Positions 29,101-37,868 of a DNA stretch of 64,000 nucleotides are shown here, piece after piece. Position 1 is the first letter of the stretch; each line of letters begins with the position of its first letter. The notes beneath the pieces were generated by a model, which saw nothing but the letters and a program-made list of their open reading frames with translations, ran no database searches and was not told the DNA's origin. The translations under genes were made by a program, and so were the position numbers. The DNA is from Tausonia pullulans (lineage: Eukaryota > Basidiomycota > Tremellomycetes > Cystofilobasidiales > Mrakiaceae), in the NCBI GenBank assembly GCA_951802195.1, contig OX637625.1, forward strand, positions 868,001 to 932,000. Reading direction: 5' to 3'.

Positions 29101-29865
29101 GATCGGCTTGTGGCTAGAGTACAGGTGGCCGGTCGGACGTGGTAGGAAGCGCTGTCGCACGGCTCGGCTAGCGAGTAGAGGCGACAGGTAGAAGCGATCA
29201 ATGCGGCGATCTGCTCGCGTGATGCCAGTATAGTTGGTGTATTCGCGCTGAAGCGGGTATAGGGATCGGTATGGGTCAGAGAGGGCAAAGTCCCGGGCCA
29301 GCCGGCACATTTCCTCCTTTCCCGCATTCTGGGTAAACTGGCTCATCCCGTCGAGGTAGCTGTCTTCCACACAGTTCCAATCCCCGCCCAGAAGGAGAGG
29401 AATGTCAGAGTGGGCAGGTATCTTGCGAGATAGAGTAGAGAGGAACTCCTTTGTCGAACGGCCGTTCGATTGGCTGTCTCGGCAGGGGACGTAGACTGCA
29501 GCCACCCTGACGGCTTCGCCGGCGATGACAAAAACGGCATCCGTCAGGTTGGTTCGTAAGATGGGAGAGGAGCGGGAGATGGATCTGATCCTAGTCGGAG
29601 GGGTATTGGGAGGGAGGAATCGAGAGGCATGCCGCCAGAGGATGGCAGTCTGGCAACCGACCGTAAAGATCGAGCCGAAGCCCATATCTTCACACTCAGC
29701 TGTCCAGGTCGCCACCTGATCTGGTGTCGTGCATGCCACTTCTGAGAGAAGGTATATGTCAGCCTTGGATCGTGAATAGAGGGAGAGGAGGAGACTGCGG
29801 GCGCGATCTCGCGTGAACACCCTCTGGATGTTCGCCGCGACGATTTGTACATCGTTGTACACCAT
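26191..29865 (-). CDS. LINE ORF2: APE endonuclease-reverse transcriptase (copy 4)
   Basis: A 1224-residue open frame, same domain order as copy 2: endonuclease (LGGDWN, RRIDRFY, SSHKP), reverse transcriptase (QVDFEKAYDRV, RQGDP, FADD) and C-terminal zinc knuckle. Differs from copy 2 at scattered residues. In the C-terminal third it has PLYTPGTHSRTL, as copy 3, instead of PREPHGAHSRTL as copies 1 and 2. All catalytic motifs are present, so it may be competent. Confidence 0.93.
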   Translation of the reverse strand: MVYNDVQIVAANIQRVFTRDRARSLLLSLYSRSKADIYLLSEVACTTPDQVATWTAECEDMGFGSIFTVGCQTAILWRHASRFLPPNTPPTRIRSISRSSPILRTNLTDAVFVIAGEAVRVAAVYVPCRDSQSNGRSTKEFLSTLSRKIPAHSDIPLLLGGDWNCVEDSYLDGMSQFTQNAGKEEMCRLARDFALSDPYRSLYPLQREYTNYTGITRADRRIDRFYLSPLLASRAVRQRFLPRPTGHLYSSHKPIALSLTFPGAIEHGPGSYKIGTHLLKITGFVEYFLFHIPEWYHDALTEIRDPFEAWDETKLQIADHASDISRHLARMSRVSGGDPHRSILHGHALRAHLEPANTSEYAVKKRLKIVRQADTIAALRPLDNPAAAAIANNENILATAHAFYTTLYETKTTPAAEHANVLRYVTNTLDNSQSRTLEKPFELDELRRATFRSNRNKTPGSDGIPVEFYQATWAAVGPILLSLLNLVPETGLRSASQREAHIHLIFKKKGDRDQIANYRPISLINVDARIFSLAINSRLLTVVDTLVDGDQTGFLPGRDSGRNISSLQLAIDDEDLLPGVLAQVDFEKAYDRVSHDFVGPCLRHMGFGPRAAAWITSTMTSQTARLMINGWMGQAIDIRSGVRQGDPAAPTIFALLLEPLACMLRHRLPPANPPPLHERKVLLFADDLSIRCRTWSEVDEATVCLREYEKAAASKLNYQKSLLYPLGSCRTDAPTMYHEWRVQTLSFDFLGVPCGRTVNGPACWRDVIGKLKARLARIPLHDLPLLARCNVINQYIYSKIIYLDRFLPCPDDILEDLEATAYKSLYRSKHHDVSRERLETPRDLGGFGFTPLRFRLIKARAQWAGDVLFRPELPASIRIRKRIIHTMSLDPGAYRMLTRTIFRDGEFIRGPRPANFSWLGVFLSPVEGQWFFPAVWWNAITKLQGALPARCQAYLRAWFEEVSFDMSYWNQDRWRNAVHWMSTFGTDSQLRLGLHPIHTNLGRLNVPLYTPGTHSRTLANRGLIIPKGWQDHFPALTKIDWKRQWCLLKAVSRASPEDVDLAHRFSLYSLHPGKHTAAAFLADGTATPHNRSKRCALCLTAPVESFFHLFDEPCPVVGAIWSAAAAHASPSLPSHPPSLQTLVCPTPSPPRGVFLFHCIFVARTWRSVRRRRYSKIAALDPVTDEEIRKIASTIRQTHWQSSMRWMAGSGQMAGTAVGAAIDPG

Positions 29866-31739
29866 TATTCTTCCATGTCCTCGGCTTCAGCCAGGGTCAC
29901 GAGGGTGCGCTCGATGGATGCCTGGGAGGACGGTGTGGAGGGGATGAGAGAAGGAGTGGAGGGTGGGTTCAGGGGGAGCGAAGATGGCGGGGATGGGGAT
30001 GGGGGTGGGGGGGACGATGGTGACAGGGGAGGTGGAGTGGGGGGTGGATGCTCGTCTTCGATCTGCATCCCGTCTTCTGTCCTCGCCAGACCCCCCTCGT
30101 TGTCATCCTCTAGGGCGCTCAGGGCGAGAACGGGTTGCGAGCCCGCATTGCGCGGTGCTTGCTCTGAGTGGGAGTGGGAGGGGCTGGCGTGGGCAGGGGG
30201 TGTGGTCACCTCCGTCATGGCTTCAGTCGGCCTGTTCAGTGACCTCCTCTTGGATTTTTGTACGAGCTGGTATCCATCCAGGTCTGGTCCCGGTTCGACA
30301 GGCCGTTGGGGGGGTCCTTCGGTTGGTGCTCGTGCACTCGCTGGAAGATTTGCCTTTGGACGACCTGGGCATCGGGCCGATGGGTGAGCGTGCGATCCGC
30401 ATCCGCCACACTCTGGAGCGGTAGGACACTTGGCACGAGCGTGCTCAAATGAGTGGCAGTAATAGCAGTATGACGAGGCTGGTCGAGCTGGAGAGTTCGT
30501 CCCAGTGCCAGGTTGGACAGGTTTGAAGATGACATGTTGGTTGACCCAGCCGGGTAGCTGTTGAGGGAATGCATTCGCCCTTGGCATCGTCTTGGAGCCA
30601 GAAAGGTCGAGCAGGACTCTAACCCGGCCAGTTGGGACGCCGGGTAGGCGGGCGTAATACTGACGCTGGAATATGATGACTCTGTCTCCAGAAGCTTCTA
30701 CTTGTTTGCGAAAAGCTTCCTCCACTCCGTCTTCGTCTTCGAAGTTCACCAGCAGACCTTCTTGCAGGAGCTTGTTTTGGGAATTGTAGCACGCGTGGAT
30801 CTGGGGTTTGACGCCTCTCACATTCAGCGGGAGGGCCTGTAGTTGAGTCAAGATGTCTTGAGCATTTCCTCGGGAGTTGACTATAAGGAGCATTCTGTCT
30901 TTTGGGTCCTTGACAGGACGGATCATGAAAGACAGTCGTTCGTCGCACTTTGAGATTGCGAGAGAGATCTCGAAAGGAGTGGTATCTCGAGGGACTGAGA
31001 TGGCTAGACAGTTCCCGCGGTCGGTAGCCAAGGCTGGGGCGATTGGGGTATTATCCTGCGGGGGTTGTTGATCGGTTCCGAAGACGAAGGTGAACCCGGG
31101 CTGGGTGCTAGACGAGTCACGTTGCCTCGCAGCTGAGTTTGTAGAATGAGCCTGTTTTGCGGCGTGCGCATATGAGCGGCCGATGGCGTTCGGCTGGGAT
31201 TTCGCGGCGGCGCGATTGCGAGTGCGAGTGTCGGCGGGGTTCGCCGGCACGGGCGACGCGGCGCCGGGGACGAAGAGAGGTTGTTGAGAGAGAGTCTCGC
31301 CTGTGGAGCGAGACGGTGTGGGATGCGTCACTTCGGACGTTGAGGATAGAGCGGCATTGAGGTCGCTGATGGCTGAGCTCGACCGCGTAATACGGCGAGT
31401 TGAGGGGGTTGCAGGGGTTCTGCGGAGGGGGGAGGGAGAAGAGAGGAGGGCCGTGGGGCTGATATGGATGTGGGGCGTGGTAGGGTTGGTAGGGTTGGTA
31501 GGGTTGGTAGGAGTGCTAGGGGTGCTAGGACTGGTCGGATGGGTAGGTGGGCTGAGGGTGGGTTTGTTGGCGAGCGTTTGGGGACGTTCGTCGACGCGAG
31601 AGGGCGTATTGGTCGCGTCTTGGACGCTGGGGGTTTCATCGGATCCGCTCTTTCTCTTTGCTGGAGAGGGAGGGTCTGGGGGATCCTTGGGAGCCTTGAG
31701 GGCTTCTTGGAGTCGCTTAGGGGTTGATTCACTAGGCAT
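29865..31739 (-). CDS. LINE ORF1 protein (copy 4)
   Basis: A 624-residue ORF1. Residues 1 to about 395 are nearly identical to copy 2. From there on it resembles copy 3 in several positions (SYCYYC, HARAKC, GYQLV, PVLALSALEDDNEGG). Two CCHC knuckles are intact. Ends in TAATG with ORF2. The switch in similarity suggests a mosaic from template switching or gene conversion. Confidence 0.9.
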   Translation of the reverse strand: MPSESTPKRLQEALKAPKDPPDPPSPAKRKSGSDETPSVQDATNTPSRVDERPQTLANKPTLSPPTHPTSPSTPSTPTNPTNPTNPTTPHIHISPTALLSSPSPLRRTPATPSTRRITRSSSAISDLNAALSSTSEVTHPTPSRSTGETLSQQPLFVPGAASPVPANPADTRTRNRAAAKSQPNAIGRSYAHAAKQAHSTNSAARQRDSSSTQPGFTFVFGTDQQPPQDNTPIAPALATDRGNCLAISVPRDTTPFEISLAISKCDERLSFMIRPVKDPKDRMLLIVNSRGNAQDILTQLQALPLNVRGVKPQIHACYNSQNKLLQEGLLVNFEDEDGVEEAFRKQVEASGDRVIIFQRQYYARLPGVPTGRVRVLLDLSGSKTMPRANAFPQQLPGWVNQHVIFKPVQPGTGTNSPARPASSYCYYCHSFEHARAKCPTAPECGGCGSHAHPSARCPGRPKANLPASARAPTEGPPQRPVEPGPDLDGYQLVQKSKRRSLNRPTEAMTEVTTPPAHASPSHSHSEQAPRNAGSQPVLALSALEDDNEGGLARTEDGMQIEDEHPPPTPPPLSPSSPPPPSPSPPSSLPLNPPSTPSLIPSTPSSQASIERTLVTLAEAEDMEE

Positions 31740-31763
31740 AAGGTAGGGTGACCTGGATTGACC

Positions 31764-32100
31764 TTTTTTTTTTTTTTTTTTGTATTTAAGTCATGAGCTA
31801 TACGTGGAGAACGAGGTAACCCTATGAGAGATAGCGAGTTGTAGCTAGATAGAGGGAGAGCGGACATGACCGAGCGCGAGAACGTCGGGCGAGGCGCCGT
31901 GGGAAGAGGGTTGGCCGAACCACTGGGGATGGTTGGCCGGACGGCGTGATGGGCGCCGTGAGAGGGGGGGTCGAACCACCGGGATGGTGGTTGGCCGGAA
32001 GGGGGTTGGTCGAACCACTGGGGATGGTTGGCCGGACGGCGTGATGGGCGCCGTGAGAGGGGGGGGGGGGTTGGTCGAACCACCGGGATGGTGGTTCGAG
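31764..32100 (-). mobile_element. SINE-like element S2
   Basis: Minus strand: A tail (T at 31764-31781), LINE-like 3' end, unique segment, then about two of the roughly 100-bp GGTGGTTCGACC repeat units. The 5' end meets the T run of S3. The frames open through S2-S4 are repeat translations with no protein domain. Confidence 0.85.
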
Positions 32101-32525
32101 TTTTTTTTTGTATTTAAGTCATGAGCTATACGTGGAGAACGAGGTAACCCTATGAGAGATAGCGAGTTGTAGCTAGATAGAGGGAGAGCGGACATGACCG
32201 AGCGCGAGAACGTCGGGCGAGGCGCCGTGGGAAGAGGGTTGGCCGAACCACTGGGGATGATTGGCCGGACGGCGTGATGGGCGCCGTGAGAGGGGGGTTG
32301 GTCGAACCACCGGGATGGTGGTTGGCCGGAAGAGGGTTGGTCGAACCACTGGGGATGGTTGGCCGGACGGCGTGATGGGCGCCGTGAGAGGGGGGGGGGG
32401 TTGGTCGAACCACCGGGGATGGTGGTTGGCCGGAAGGGGGTTGGTCGAACCACTGGGGATGGTTGGCCGGACGGCGTGATGGGCGCCGTGAGAGGGGGGT
32501 TGGTCGAACCACCGGGATGGTGACC
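32101..32525 (-). mobile_element. SINE-like element S3
   Basis: Same structure as S2 with more repeat units. Starts (from 32525) with GGTCACCATCCCGG, the same first five bases as the full-length LINE. T run at 32101-32109. Confidence 0.87.
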
Positions 32526-33154
32526 TTTTTTTTTTTTTTTTTTTTTTGTATTTAAGTCATGAGTTATACGTGGAGAACGAGGTAACCCTATGAGAGATAG
32601 CGAGTTGTAGCTAGATAGAGGGAGAGCGGACATGACCGAGCGCGAGAACGTCGGGCGAGGCGCCGTGGGAAGAGGGTTGGCCGAACCACTGGGGATGATT
32701 GGCCGGACGGCGTGATGGGCGCCGTGAGAGGGGGGTTGGTCGAACCACCGGGATGGTGGTTGGCCGGAAGAGGGTTGGTCGAACCACTGGGGATGGTTGG
32801 CCGGACGGCGTGATGGGCGCCGTGAGGGGGGGGTTGGTCGAACCACCGGGATGGTGGTTGGCCGGAAGGGGGTTGGTCGAACCACTGGGGATGGTTGGCC
32901 GGACGGCGTGATGGGCACCGTGGGAGGGGGGTTGGTCGAACCACCGGGGATGGTGGTTGGCCGGAAGAGGGTTGGTCGAACCACTGGGGATGGTTGGCCG
33001 GACGGCGTGATGGGCGCCGTGAGAGGGGGGTTGGTCGAACCACCGGGATGGTGGTTGGCCGGAAGAGGGTTGGTCGAACCACTGGGGATGGTTGGCCGGA
33101 CGGCGTGATGGGCGCCGTGAGAGGGGGGTTGGTCGAACCACCGGGATGGTGACC
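32526..33154 (-). mobile_element. SINE-like element S4
   Basis: Longest SINE-like copy, about five repeat units, T22 at 32526-32547, 5' end GGTCACCATCCCGG at 33154. It is the member of the minus-strand chain nearest to tRNA-Pro(AGG), 90 bp upstream, pointing away. Different unit numbers in S1-S4 show that the internal array changes in length. Confidence 0.87.
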
Positions 33155-33244
33155 TGGTGGTGGTTATAACGTATTCCCTTTTATTTGGTATCCTACAAAA
33201 TAGTCAAGAGTCTTCTTGTTTAATATGAAGGTTATTACCTTGGT

Positions 33245-33360
33245 GTCTGGATGGTGTAGCGGTATCACGCCATGTTAGGGCAGATAGTCACCTGGATCTA
33301 ATCTCCTACGGCTAATCCATTACTTCATGGAGGTCCTCGGTTCAATCCCGGGTTCGGACC
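33245..33360 (+). tRNA. tRNA-Pro (AGG), intron-containing
   Basis: Acceptor GTCTGGA (33245-33251) pairs with TTCGGAC (33353-33359). A box TGGTGTAGCGG. Anticodon stem CCATG/CATGG; anticodon AGG in loop TTAGG, then an intron of about 45 nt. B box GGTTCAATCCC; discriminator C. Marks the border between the element island and the gene-dense region. Confidence 0.9.
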
Positions 33361-33535
33361 ATTTTGCCGAAGACTAGTCTGAACTCGACGCTTTGCATGA
33401 TTGATCTCATGATCTGCCACAGACGCTCTCAGAAATTGTGAAGGTTTAGGAGGGGCACCAAATCATGTCCCATCAAGCAAGCAAAAGCTAAATGAGAAGA
33501 GGCCGGGTCAAGACATAAGCCACACTACCGACACT

Positions 33536-34378
33536 TTACTCGATAACGATGTTGTGTACAGCCTTCTGGTCAGACTGTGGATGCGAGCAACCGAGTGAAG
33601 TCAGCCGAGGCACTCTTTAACACTGAAGAAGGCCGCGCAACCCACCGCCTTTTCCACCTGGATCTGGAGAACGCCGTTTTCCATCCTCGCCTTGACCGTC
33701 TTGGGATCGAGCGGGTGGTTGAAGAAGAAAGCGCGGGCGAAGGATGAGAGTGAGGGGCGCTCGTTAATGAGGTACCTGGTGACTGTGGCGGGAGTCAGCG
33801 ATGACAGCTCGATGTAGACGCTTGCACCGGACTCACCGGGGCCAGCACTTCCCTCGCGCCTGGTGACGGTGGTGGACTCAGTCGACTTGTCACCGTCCTC
33901 CGCCGGATGCTGCCGGTCTTGCTTATTTTGCTTTGACTCCTCGAATGACTGGATGGTGCCGCGGGACAAGGAGGAGCTTTCTCTTTGAACGATGATGATG
34001 AGATGGGGTTAGCGATAGCTCAGCGCACGGAGGATGACAGCGCACCCACAGGATGAGCCTACGGCCGTTGTCAGAGAGACTAATCTTGACGTCCTCCTTG
34101 CGGAGTCCGGGGAGATCGGCAAGAAGAATGTACGCGTTGCCCCTCTCCTCGATGCGGACGGGGGGGTATGAGGTGAATGTCCTGGAGGGGAAGAAGAAGT
34201 GGATCAGGGACGCTCGCTCAGCTCGCCCGGGACGGCCCAGTAATTACTCAGGATTGGCGTAGATGGACGTAGCAGGATCGTACAGCGAGCCGCGCGTGTC
34301 AGTGTGAGTATGGTCGTGGCCGGATCCAAAGTCGTGACCGAGGTCGAAGGCGCGGAAGAGGGGGCGGATGCCGTACAT
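33536..34378 (-). CDS. small heat shock protein (Hsp20), divergent paralogue C
   Basis: Predicted ATP-independent holdase chaperone. Exons (minus): 34378-34248, 34181-34050, 33982-33646, 33574-33536; 212 residues. The protein starts MYGIRPLFRAFD and has the alpha-crystallin core in two parts, LADLPGLRKEDVKISLSDN and RYLINERPSLSSFARAFFF...ARMENGVLQIQVEKA, and ends NIVIE. A long charged insertion rich in Q, K, D and T separates them, as in copies A and B. The same four domain pieces and last splice site as the other Hsp20 genes point to a common ancestor, but the sequence has diverged strongly. Start chosen at the first AUG in phase with the family N-terminus. No clear TATA box is visible. Confidence 0.85.
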
Positions 34379-34786
34379 GGCGGTGTGACTGGGCGGGTGA
34401 GATGGGTGTGGGTGGAGCGTGGAGCTGCAGTGAGGGACGGCATGCAGTGAGCTCAAGATGGCCAACGGCCAGCAGTGAGGAAGATCATGGAGAGACGGAG
34501 GGCGACTAGACAGAGGAACAGAGAAGGCGAGAGGAAGAGCGACAAACCTGTATGTGTGTGTGCGTAGAATGTGGTGGTGTTGAGAGTGAGATGTGGGTGG
34601 GAGAAGAGTACAAGGACGAGGGAAGAAAGGAAGGGAGTACCGATGGGGAGGCATCTCCCGTGCAGACATCACTTTCGTTCCGAGGCCTTCGCGCGCAGCA
34701 GCAGCTTCCAGGTCTAAAAAGCATTTCATCCCCCCTCGTCATCTTCTTTTCAACCGCAGCACCTCTGTATTTCAATCCATCGTCGC

Positions 34787-36528
34787 TTAGAGGACGTTGA
34801 GGTCGCCGAACTAGGAGAAGGAAGGGAGAGTCAGCTCCGATCGAAGGGAGAGCGCGGAGAGCGCGCGACGGGTAAGACGACCCACCTTCTCCTTGTATCC
34901 GGGGACGGTGAACTTGCCCTTGGAAACCATGGTGTCGACGGTGTACTGGATCTCGGGAATGGCCTCGATGACGTCCTCGACCTGGCGGCGGAAGAGGATC
35001 AGTCGAAGACAAGAAGAGAGCGCCGCACCACCACGCACCATGAGGTCCTCGATGGGGCGGGCATCGTTGATGTTCTGGAGAGTCTTCTTGAGGTCAACAA
35101 GCTCCGTCGAGATCTTGTCGGTGGTGGCCTTGGCCTCGGCGACCTGGAGAGGGGGCGGGGGGGAAGACGAAGAGAGAAGATCAGCGGGGTGGGTTCCTGG
35201 GCGAGGTAAATGACGCGACACGCGACTGAGCTGCCTGCTCTCCGGCCCAAAGGGAACCCAACCTCGATATAAAGTAGCCTTCGAGATCGTGCCTGGGACA
35301 GACAGCTGGACACGAGGCGAGGACAAGCTAAGCGAGAGCAGAAAGCCCCGCCCGATCTTCGCGCGCACAAACAAGCAAGAAAGACGCGTCCAGGCACCAC
35401 GTCATCCTCGCCCAAAAGGCAGAGAGACTCTTCCGGTACGTAAGAGCTCGCTCCGAGCTCCTGTCACGTCGCTCAGCGGAGCGAGCGGATGGGAGTCCAA
35501 AGAGCGCCACCGACGGAGAGACGAGGGAAGAGCAGAGCCGCGAGACTCTCCGCCGGTCTCTGCTCCTTGCGCGAGCTCGCGGAGTATCCGAGGCGAGACT
35601 TCAAGTTCGTGAAAGAAGCACCCGAGGGTCGCGGTGGACAGGAGGGAGCTCGTCGTAGACAGCAGCTGGGTAACGGGCCTCTTCTTTCGCGCGCGCGCGT
35701 TCTGCTCTACTCCCCCCCCCCCCCCCCCCGTGTGCGTGACAGCCGCTTCCGCACGCGACTATGCGATACATCCCTCCAGGAACTTCGCTCCATCGATCCG
35801 CCGGCACGGCCGAGGGGTCGTCTCAACCGACGCCCAGGGGGCGCGCCTCCAAAGCCCATCTCCCGAACAGCGCGGCGGAGGAGGAGAAAGAGCGAGCGCC
35901 GGGAAGAGTGCGGTCGCCCGCGCGCTCCGAGCGAAACAAGCGACTACTCACGGCCTTGGCCTCGAAAGCCTCGATCGCCTTGATTTCCTTCGACGGGTCG
36001 ACGGTGACGGGCTTGAACTCGCGGACGGCCTTCTCGAGCTCATCGACGATGGCCTGGTTCTTAAGGACGCTCCGGTAGTGCGCAAAGTCGACGGCGCCGG
36101 TCCGCTTGGACTCGACGAGGAGCGCGTTGGCAGTCGCGGCCTCGGAGGTGCGCTTGCGGAACGCCTGGAGGGGAGCGAGGGTCTCTATATATGCGAGAGC
36201 GGCCGGGCCAGGCGAGAAAGAGAGAGTTGAAGGAAACCGTTGGACCGGAGGGCGAGGGAGGAGCGGGGAGAGGGAAGGAGGACCGGAACGTCAGCATCGC
36301 GCCCTTGTGCCGAGGTGTGCGCCGCCTCGAAGACGGAGTCTCATAAGATGGGGGGCGAGGCTGACCCTTGCCGAGCCCGTAGGTGGAGAAGATGCGAGTC
36401 CAGTCCTAAGGTCGGCGGAGCGGAGAGGACGGGGGGGAGGGGGGGTCAGTCGGAGGGCACGCCGAGGAGTGCTTGGCCGGTTTGGCTTGGGGACGCACGA
36501 CAACAGCCTTTCGAGAAGTAGACGCCAT
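34787..36528 (-). CDS. ATP7: mitochondrial ATP synthase subunit d
   Basis: Peripheral-stalk subunit of the F1Fo ATP synthase on the matrix side of the inner membrane. Exons (minus): 36528-36499, 36405-36366, 36184-35952, 35143-35039, 34981-34886, 34810-34787; 175 residues, against 174 in yeast. Family signatures: VDWTRIFSTYGL near the start, VDFAHYRSVLKN, IEAFEAKAVAEAK, LQNINDARPIEDL and the C-terminus VPGYKEKFGDLNVL. The first exon is only 10 codons. One intron (35951-35144) is 808 nt, against mostly 50-100 nt elsewhere here, and contains a run of about 18 C. The exon 2 donor is GTCAGC. Confidence 0.93.
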
Positions 36529-36843
36529 GATGAAGACTAAGTAACGGTGGTCAGCGGGGGGTGGGGCAGGACCGGCCGGCCGAGGGAGGGAGAACAGGAA
36601 GGGATGCGAACACGAAGGGTGAGGTGGGGTTGGAGGGGCGAAGAGCGCCTTCGCTCGCCCTCTTCGCTCAGCGAGGCGAGACGAGACGGCGCGCAGAGCT
36701 CGGCCAAGGCGGAACGCGGCGGGCTCGGCGGGCCTTGACAACGGATCTCATATCCGTACAAACAAGCATTATGGCAGCCAGCAGTCCCTCGAGCTCGCCG
36801 GCTTAAAAAAGTAGGTGCGAACGGCGGAAGTAGACGATAACCC
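36529..36843. other. intergenic between ATP7 and the next gene
   Basis: Holds the 5' region of ATP7 and the 3' flank of the gene at 36844-37868. No separate gene seen. Confidence 0.6.
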
Positions 36844-37868
36844 TCATGAATCGTCGCCCTTGCCCAGGAATTCCTGTACATTGGTCTCGGCCACGGCCAT
36901 CCGCCCCCCTGACCGAGACTTCTTCGTCTCCCTCGGAACCAGCGCCGGCGCCGTCGTCGTCGCAGATTCCTCTCCCTCTCGGATGACAGCAGCCGCCGGC
37001 GTTATGGGAGATGGCAAGCGAGTCACAGTCTCAACCTCGTTCTCCGCCTTGTTCGTCGAAGATGACGACCCAAAGTGCGGCAGCGCGTCCTGGATCGCCT
37101 CCGACACAACCCCAAGCTTGTTCTCGAGATCGTGGATGACTGCCATCGCCGCTGACTGCTCAGCCAGCTCGTCGATCGCCGCCTGCTCCCTCGCCTGCTT
37201 CGCTGCCTGCCACTGCTCCGTCCATCTTCGGGGGGACAGACGTCAGCTGCTGCCGCCGCAACATTCGGTGGCAGGAGCAAGGGCGCCACTCACTGCTTGA
37301 TCTCCGGCTCTGTAGCAATTTTGCCCTCCTTGGTGAGCTCGTACTTGGCCCTCCGACGGGCATAATTGAACTGGTACCGCTGTGCGGCCTCATACGCCTG
37401 CAGCTTGTACTCGGCGTTTATAACGAGGCCACTCATGACGCCTGCGGAGATGAGGAAGACCTTGCCGGCGGTGGTCTGGACTCTGGAAGAAAGGGAGAGG
37501 TGTTCAGTCGAGCGAAGGAGACGAGTCAGGGCGACGACCGACGACTGACCGGAAGCCTGGCCAGGAGTAGTGCAGGGCGACGACAGCAATGGTAGTGATA
37601 ACTCCTCCGTAGACCATGCCCTGATGAAGAGGTAAAAACAGGAGCGCATCAACCCAACGTGTCGTTGTTGCGTCGTCGTCAGACGGCGGACTGAGGAGAC
37701 GGATATGACGTCTCGTCTCTGGCGCACCTCGAGACCGGCTAGGCGCACGCGGACGAGAACACAGCGTCAGTCTTGCTGCAGAGCACGGCGGTAATGTCAC
37801 GGCCACCCACCCTTCTTCTGAAGCTGGTAGGCCTCCTCGCCGTGGTGCTGCCTCGTGTATCGGTCCAT
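36844..37868 (-). CDS. putative Rcf2/HIG1-like mitochondrial membrane protein
   Basis: Function not established. Exons (minus): 37868-37811, 37738-37728 (11 nt), 37620-37550, 37482-37294, 37225-36844; 236 residues. It begins MDRYTRQHHGEEAYQLQKK and has two hydrophobic segments, VYGGVITTIAVVALHYSW and GKVFLISAGVMSGLVI. A basic, helix-prone stretch (LQAYEAAQRYQFNYARRRAKYELTKEG) and a long hydrophilic tail with a coiled-coil-like part follow. The GLEGMVYGG start and two-span layout recall the N-terminal half of yeast Rcf2, a respiratory supercomplex factor; this rests on pattern only. The 11-nt exon is inferred because it alone restores phase between flanking exons. Confidence 0.65.

Larger units (their letters stand above)
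25958..31763 (-). mobile_element. LINE copy 4, apparently full-length
   Basis: Minus-strand copy with the same 5' start as copy 2 (GGTCAATCC, read from 31763), 24-nt 5' UTR, both open frames, 3' UTR and A tail (T at 25958-25966). Its 5' end touches the poly-A tail of SINE-like element S2. With copy 2 it gives a sharp consensus for the full-length element. Confidence 0.95.

Noticed and set aside
31328-33141. Long open frames (up to 379 codons) rich in PVVRPT / SRRPSRRPANHP repeats
   Set aside because: They are translations of the roughly 100-bp SINE-like repeat units, open in several frames on both strands, and cross element boundaries.
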